From assembly GCA_905236605.1 (NCBI GenBank), contig CAJORD010000075.1, forward strand, positions 1 to 8,381: DNA of 8,381 bases. Reading direction: 5' to 3'. How positions within the stretch are numbered: the stretch's first letter is position 1; each line of letters starts with the position of its first letter. The translations under genes and the position numbers were made by a program. The notes beneath the pieces were generated by a model. The model had not been told where the DNA came from. It was given only the letters and a program-made list of their open reading frames with translations, and made no database searches. Source of the DNA: an uncultured Synergistales bacterium. GTDB lineage: Bacteria > Synergistota > Synergistia > Synergistales > Aminobacteriaceae. Positions 5,951-8,381 of this stretch are shown here, piece by piece.

Positions 5951-6571
5951 ATGATTGCAATTATAAATTACGGCGTTGGAAATTTATTTTCGCTTGAAAG
6001 TTCTTTCAATGCCATTGGCGAAGACGTGAAAGTAACATCAGACCCCGAAGATTTGAAACGAGCCGAACGAATAATTTTGCCCGGTGTCGGAGCATTTGAA
6101 GATGCGGCGAAAAAATTAAAATCTTCGGGAATGGCTGAACCTTTATTAGCTGAAGTCAAGCGCGGCAAACCGATTTTAGGAATTTGCTTGGGAATGCAAT
6201 TATTATTTACAAAAAGTTTTGAATTTGGCGAGCATGAAGGCTTGAATTTAATTCCCGGCGAAGTTCGATACATTGGCGAAGTCATTCCGGCAGGCTTAAA
6301 GATCCCTCAAATAGGCTGGAACGCGTTACAGTTAGGAATTAGGAATGAGGAAGTAGGAATTATTAAAAACGAGGGCGAATATGTTTATTTTGTACATTCA
6401 TACGCGGCATTTTGTGATGAAAAATTTATCACAGCTACGACAAATTACGGCGCGGATTTAACTGCTGCTGTACAAAATAAAAATGTTTACGGCGTACAAT
6501 TTCACCCGGAAAAAAGCGGCAAGGTTGGATTAAATATTTTGCGTGCATTTTGCGAGGTATCATTATGTTAA
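5951..6571 (+). CDS. hisH: Imidazole glycerol phosphate synthase, glutaminase subunit HisH
   Basis: A 206-residue class I glutamine amidotransferase, the usual HisH length. It releases ammonia from glutamine and passes it through HisF to make imidazole glycerol phosphate and AICAR in histidine synthesis. The catalytic triad is complete: nucleophile Cys79 in GICLGMQLLF, and His185/Glu187 in VQFHPEKSG. PGVGAFEDA (44-52) is the oxyanion-strand region, and IPQIGWN and YFVHSY are family motifs. The segment between those two (about 125-141) is coded partly by a short heptamer DNA repeat and looks longer than usual. The ATG follows AAAAGGAG by seven bases, 24 bases after the coiled-coil gene. Its stop overlaps the hisA start by seven bases, indicating translational coupling of complex partners. 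Confidence 0.96.
   Translation: MIAIINYGVGNLFSLESSFNAIGEDVKVTSDPEDLKRAERIILPGVGAFEDAAKKLKSSGMAEPLLAEVKRGKPILGICLGMQLLFTKSFEFGEHEGLNLIPGEVRYIGEVIPAGLKIPQIGWNALQLGIRNEEVGIIKNEGEYVYFVHSYAAFCDEKFITATTNYGADLTAAVQNKNVYGVQFHPEKSGKVGLNILRAFCEVSLC
6333..6360 (+). repeat. Four tandem heptamers (TAGGAAT) inside hisH
   Basis: Four consecutive 7-base units read TAGGAAT, TAGGAAT, GAGGAAG, TAGGAAT. Three are identical. They code roughly LGIRNEEVGI in HisH. Because seven is not a multiple of three, gain or loss of one or two units would shift the frame; three units would keep it. Confidence 0.8.
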
Positions 6572-7281
6572 TTTTTCCGGCGATAGATTTGTATCAAGGT
6601 CAAGCCGTTCGACTTTTGCGCGGCAATTACGATGACATGACCGTTTATGACAAAGAGCCTTTGAACACAGCGAAAAAATTTGAAGAGGCCGGGGCACAGT
6701 GGCTTCATGTTGTAGATTTAGAGGGCGCAAAGACCGGCACGACGGCTAATCTTGAAACAATAATAAAAATAATTTCGTCATGCAAATTACAATGCGAAGT
6801 CGGCGGCGGCGTTCGTAGTATGCAAATTATTGAGCGTTATATTAATGCCGGAGTTTCGCGCGTGATTTTGGGAACTGCGGCTGTAACTGAAAAAAATTTT
6901 GTTGAAGAAGCCGTTAAAAACTTTGGCGAAAAAATTGCTGTCGGTGTTGATATTAAGGACGATTTTGTCGCAATAAAAGGCTGGCAAGAAAATTCCAATC
7001 TTGAAGCGATTAGTTTTTGTGAAAGAATGCAAAACATCGGCATTAAGACAATCATTTGCACTGATATTTCTAAAGACGGCGCAATGAAAGGCACAAATTT
7101 TGATTTATACAAAACGCTTACGAATAAGTTGCAAATTAATATTATTGCGTCTGGCGGAGTAAGTTCGCTTGATGACGTTAAAGAGCTTGCAAAATTAAAT
7201 CTTTACGGCGCGATAATTGGCAAAGCATATTACACAGGAGCAATTAGTATAAAAGAAGCGATAGAGGTTGCGAGATCATGA
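6565..7281 (+). CDS. hisA: HisA, ProFAR isomerase (phosphoribosylformimino-AICAR-P isomerase)
   Basis: A 238-residue (beta/alpha)8 barrel that converts ProFAR to PRFAR, the substrate of HisHF. The N-terminus is canonical: MLIFPAIDLYQGQAVRLLRG, with catalytic Asp8. The second catalytic Asp is Asp129 in VGVDIKDD, and Thr166 lies in the TDISKDG loop. Phosphate-binding loops are GGGVRS (80-85) and SGGVS (196-200), showing the half-barrel duplication shared with HisF; DLEGAKTG (51-58) is a further family motif. The ATG at 6565 is chosen because family members begin directly with M-hydrophobic-PAIDL and GAGG lies seven bases upstream; an upstream in-frame TTG at 6550 would add five residues without support. 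It overlaps hisH by seven bases and hisF by four (ATGA), so the trio is translationally coupled. Confidence 0.96.
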   Translation: MLIFPAIDLYQGQAVRLLRGNYDDMTVYDKEPLNTAKKFEEAGAQWLHVVDLEGAKTGTTANLETIIKIISSCKLQCEVGGGVRSMQIIERYINAGVSRVILGTAAVTEKNFVEEAVKNFGEKIAVGVDIKDDFVAIKGWQENSNLEAISFCERMQNIGIKTIICTDISKDGAMKGTNFDLYKTLTNKLQINIIASGGVSSLDDVKELAKLNLYGAIIGKAYYTGAISIKEAIEVARS

Positions 7282-8036
7282 TAACAAAACGAATAATTCC
7301 ATGCCTTGACGTTCGAGACGGGCGCGTTGTCAAGGGCGTAAACTTTGAAAATCTTAATGATGTAAATTCTCCCGTCGAACTTGCGAAATTTTACAGCGAT
7401 AACGGCGCTGACGAACTTGTTTTTTATGATATTACAGCGTCATCGGACGGACGAAAAATTTTCACGGAAATTTTAAGAGAGACTGCGAGAAATGTTTTTA
7501 TACCGTTGACTGTCGGCGGCGGAATTTCGAGCGTAAAAGACTTTGAACGAGTGCTTTCATGTGGTGCAGATAAAGTCAGCGTGAACACGGGCGCAATTAA
7601 AAATCCAACTTTAATTCCAGAGGCAGCGAAGTTGTATGGTTCCCAATGCGTTGTAATTTCTGCGGACGTTAAGCGAGTTGACGGCGAGTTTCATGTTTTT
7701 GCGCGTGGTGGTCGTGATGATACAAATATCGAAGCTATAAGCTGGATTAAAAAATGCGTTGACAATGGCGCAGGCGAAGTAGTATTAAACTCAATCGACA
7801 CCGATGGCGTTAAAAAGGGCTTTGACTTAGAAATGTTGAAAGCTGTAGGTGATGTCGTGAGCGTTCCTGTGATTGCATCAGGCGGAGCAGGTTGTATCGA
7901 AGATTTTATAACTTTATTTAAGACTATCCCAAGTGTTGACGCGGGCTTAGCGGCCTCGATTTTTCATTTTGGCGAAGTCTCGATACAAGATTTGAAAGTT
8001 AGAATGAAAGCTGAAAATATTTCTGTGAGATTGTAA
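7278..8036 (+). CDS. hisF: Imidazole glycerol phosphate synthase, cyclase subunit HisF
   Basis: A 252-residue (beta/alpha)8 barrel of normal HisF length. It uses ammonia from HisH to cyclise PRFAR into imidazole glycerol phosphate, releasing AICAR to purine synthesis. Evidence: RIIPCLDVRDGRVVKGVNF with general base Asp11, acid Asp130 in VVISADVKR, phosphate loops VGGGISS (79-85) and SGGAG (201-205), NSIDTDGVKKGFD (171-183) and the terminal LAASIFHFGE (224-233). GGRDDTN has Asn where many homologues have Gly after Thr, a minor change. The ATG overlaps the hisA stop as ATGA, with GAGG ten bases upstream. The usual neighbour hisI/hisE does not follow; an ankyrin-repeat gene begins one base after the stop. 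Confidence 0.97.
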   Translation: MITKRIIPCLDVRDGRVVKGVNFENLNDVNSPVELAKFYSDNGADELVFYDITASSDGRKIFTEILRETARNVFIPLTVGGGISSVKDFERVLSCGADKVSVNTGAIKNPTLIPEAAKLYGSQCVVISADVKRVDGEFHVFARGGRDDTNIEAISWIKKCVDNGAGEVVLNSIDTDGVKKGFDLEMLKAVGDVVSVPVIASGGAGCIEDFITLFKTIPSVDAGLAASIFHFGEVSIQDLKVRMKAENISVRL

Positions 8037-8037
8037 T

Positions 8038-8381
8038 ATGAAAAAAATTTTTTTGTGCATGATATTGCTTGCGCTATCGGTGTCGGCGGCATTCGGAGAG
8101 GCAACGAGAGTTAAAGAATTGCTCAATGTTGCTAACGAGCTAAATATTCTTATAATTAGCGCTAAACTCGGACGCGAACAGGGAGTCGAACAAACAAGAG
8201 AATTAATAACCCCTGCAAAGATAAAAGCGTTAGTCGAAGCAGGCGAGGACATAGATTATAAAGAAGATGACGGCCAAACCGTTTTGATGTGGGTCGCTAA
8301 TTACACACCTTACCCAGAACTTATAAGCAAACTTATAAATGCCGGTGCTAACGTAAACGCTAAAAATGCAAATGGTAACAC
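8038..8381 (+). CDS. Secreted ankyrin-repeat protein, 3' end missing
   Basis: The frame runs open from ATG at 8038 to the window edge (114 complete codons). Residues 1-20 are a clear signal peptide: MKK, a hydrophobic core (IFLCMILLALSVSA) and a likely cleavage after AFG, before EAT. The mature part begins with a helical stretch, then ankyrin repeats: IKALVEAGEDIDYKEDDGQT (62-81), VLMWVANYTPYPELISKLI and NAGANVNAKNANGN (101-114), matching the ankyrin pattern of a DGxTxLM start and a GAxVNAKN end. Ankyrin repeats bind proteins; the target is unknown, and the location is periplasmic or extracellular by inference. The start lies one base after the hisF stop, with only a weak GTGAGA ribosome site inside hisF, so translation may rely on coupling. 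A Cys at residue 7 is inside the hydrophobic core and does not form a convincing lipobox. Confidence 0.85.
   Translation, partial: MKKIFLCMILLALSVSAAFGEATRVKELLNVANELNILIISAKLGREQGVEQTRELITPAKIKALVEAGEDIDYKEDDGQTVLMWVANYTPYPELISKLINAGANVNAKNANGN

Noticed and set aside
6550..6552. TTG as the start of hisA
   Set aside because: It would add MRGII before the canonical family N-terminus and lies upstream of the GAGG that serves the ATG at 6565.

Overview
The window is moderately AT-rich, gene-dense bacterial DNA with short intergenic gaps. It holds nine protein-coding genes; the first runs off the left edge and the last off the right edge. I see no tRNA, rRNA, CRISPR array, transposase or integrase. 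The content (membrane hybrid histidine kinase, DUF533/YebE-like TerB-type protein, secreted ankyrin protein, PatB-type lyase) and the AT-rich style with strong AGGAGG ribosome sites suggest an anaerobic, probably diderm bacterium such as Synergistota or Negativicutes. That placement is an impression from protein style and is weak.

Layout: (1) 1-1572, plus strand: the 3' part of a membrane-anchored hybrid histidine kinase, ending at a hairpin terminator squeezed against the convergent next gene. (2) 1613-2791, minus strand: a MalY/PatB-type PLP-dependent aminotransferase or C-S lyase. (3) 2792-2925: a divergent promoter region whose two promoters appear to share one palindromic TTGCAA as -35 element. 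(4) 2926-3282, plus strand: a small XRE/Cro-type regulator, followed by a strong GC hairpin that serves both convergent genes. (5) 3333-4070 and 4124-5305, minus strand: a DUF533/YebE-like glycine-rich protein downstream of a stand-alone alanyl-tRNA editing protein (AlaX with DHHA1 tail, TTG start). (6) 5306-5380: a second divergent promoter region built around the palindrome ATTATATAAT. (7) 5381-8036, plus strand: a short coiled-coil, tail-anchored protein with tandem repeats, then hisH, hisA and hisF, packed with a 24-bp gap, a 7-bp overlap and a 4-bp overlap. (8) From 8038, plus strand: the start of a signal-peptide protein with ankyrin repeats, one base after hisF.

How they work together: HisH and HisF form imidazole glycerol phosphate synthase, and HisA supplies its substrate, so this trio is the central step of histidine synthesis and its branch to purines. 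The other his genes are not in the window. The XRE regulator is well placed to control itself and the divergent PLP enzyme. AlaX clears mischarged tRNA(Ala). The coiled-coil gene ahead of hisH and the ankyrin gene behind hisF look co-transcribed with the his trio but have no known link to the pathway.

Most interesting for follow-up: the 87-bp tandem repeat coding an 11-11-7 coiled coil, a four-copy heptamer repeat inside hisH, and the shared or overlapping divergent promoter elements with repeated 12-mers between regulatory regions.
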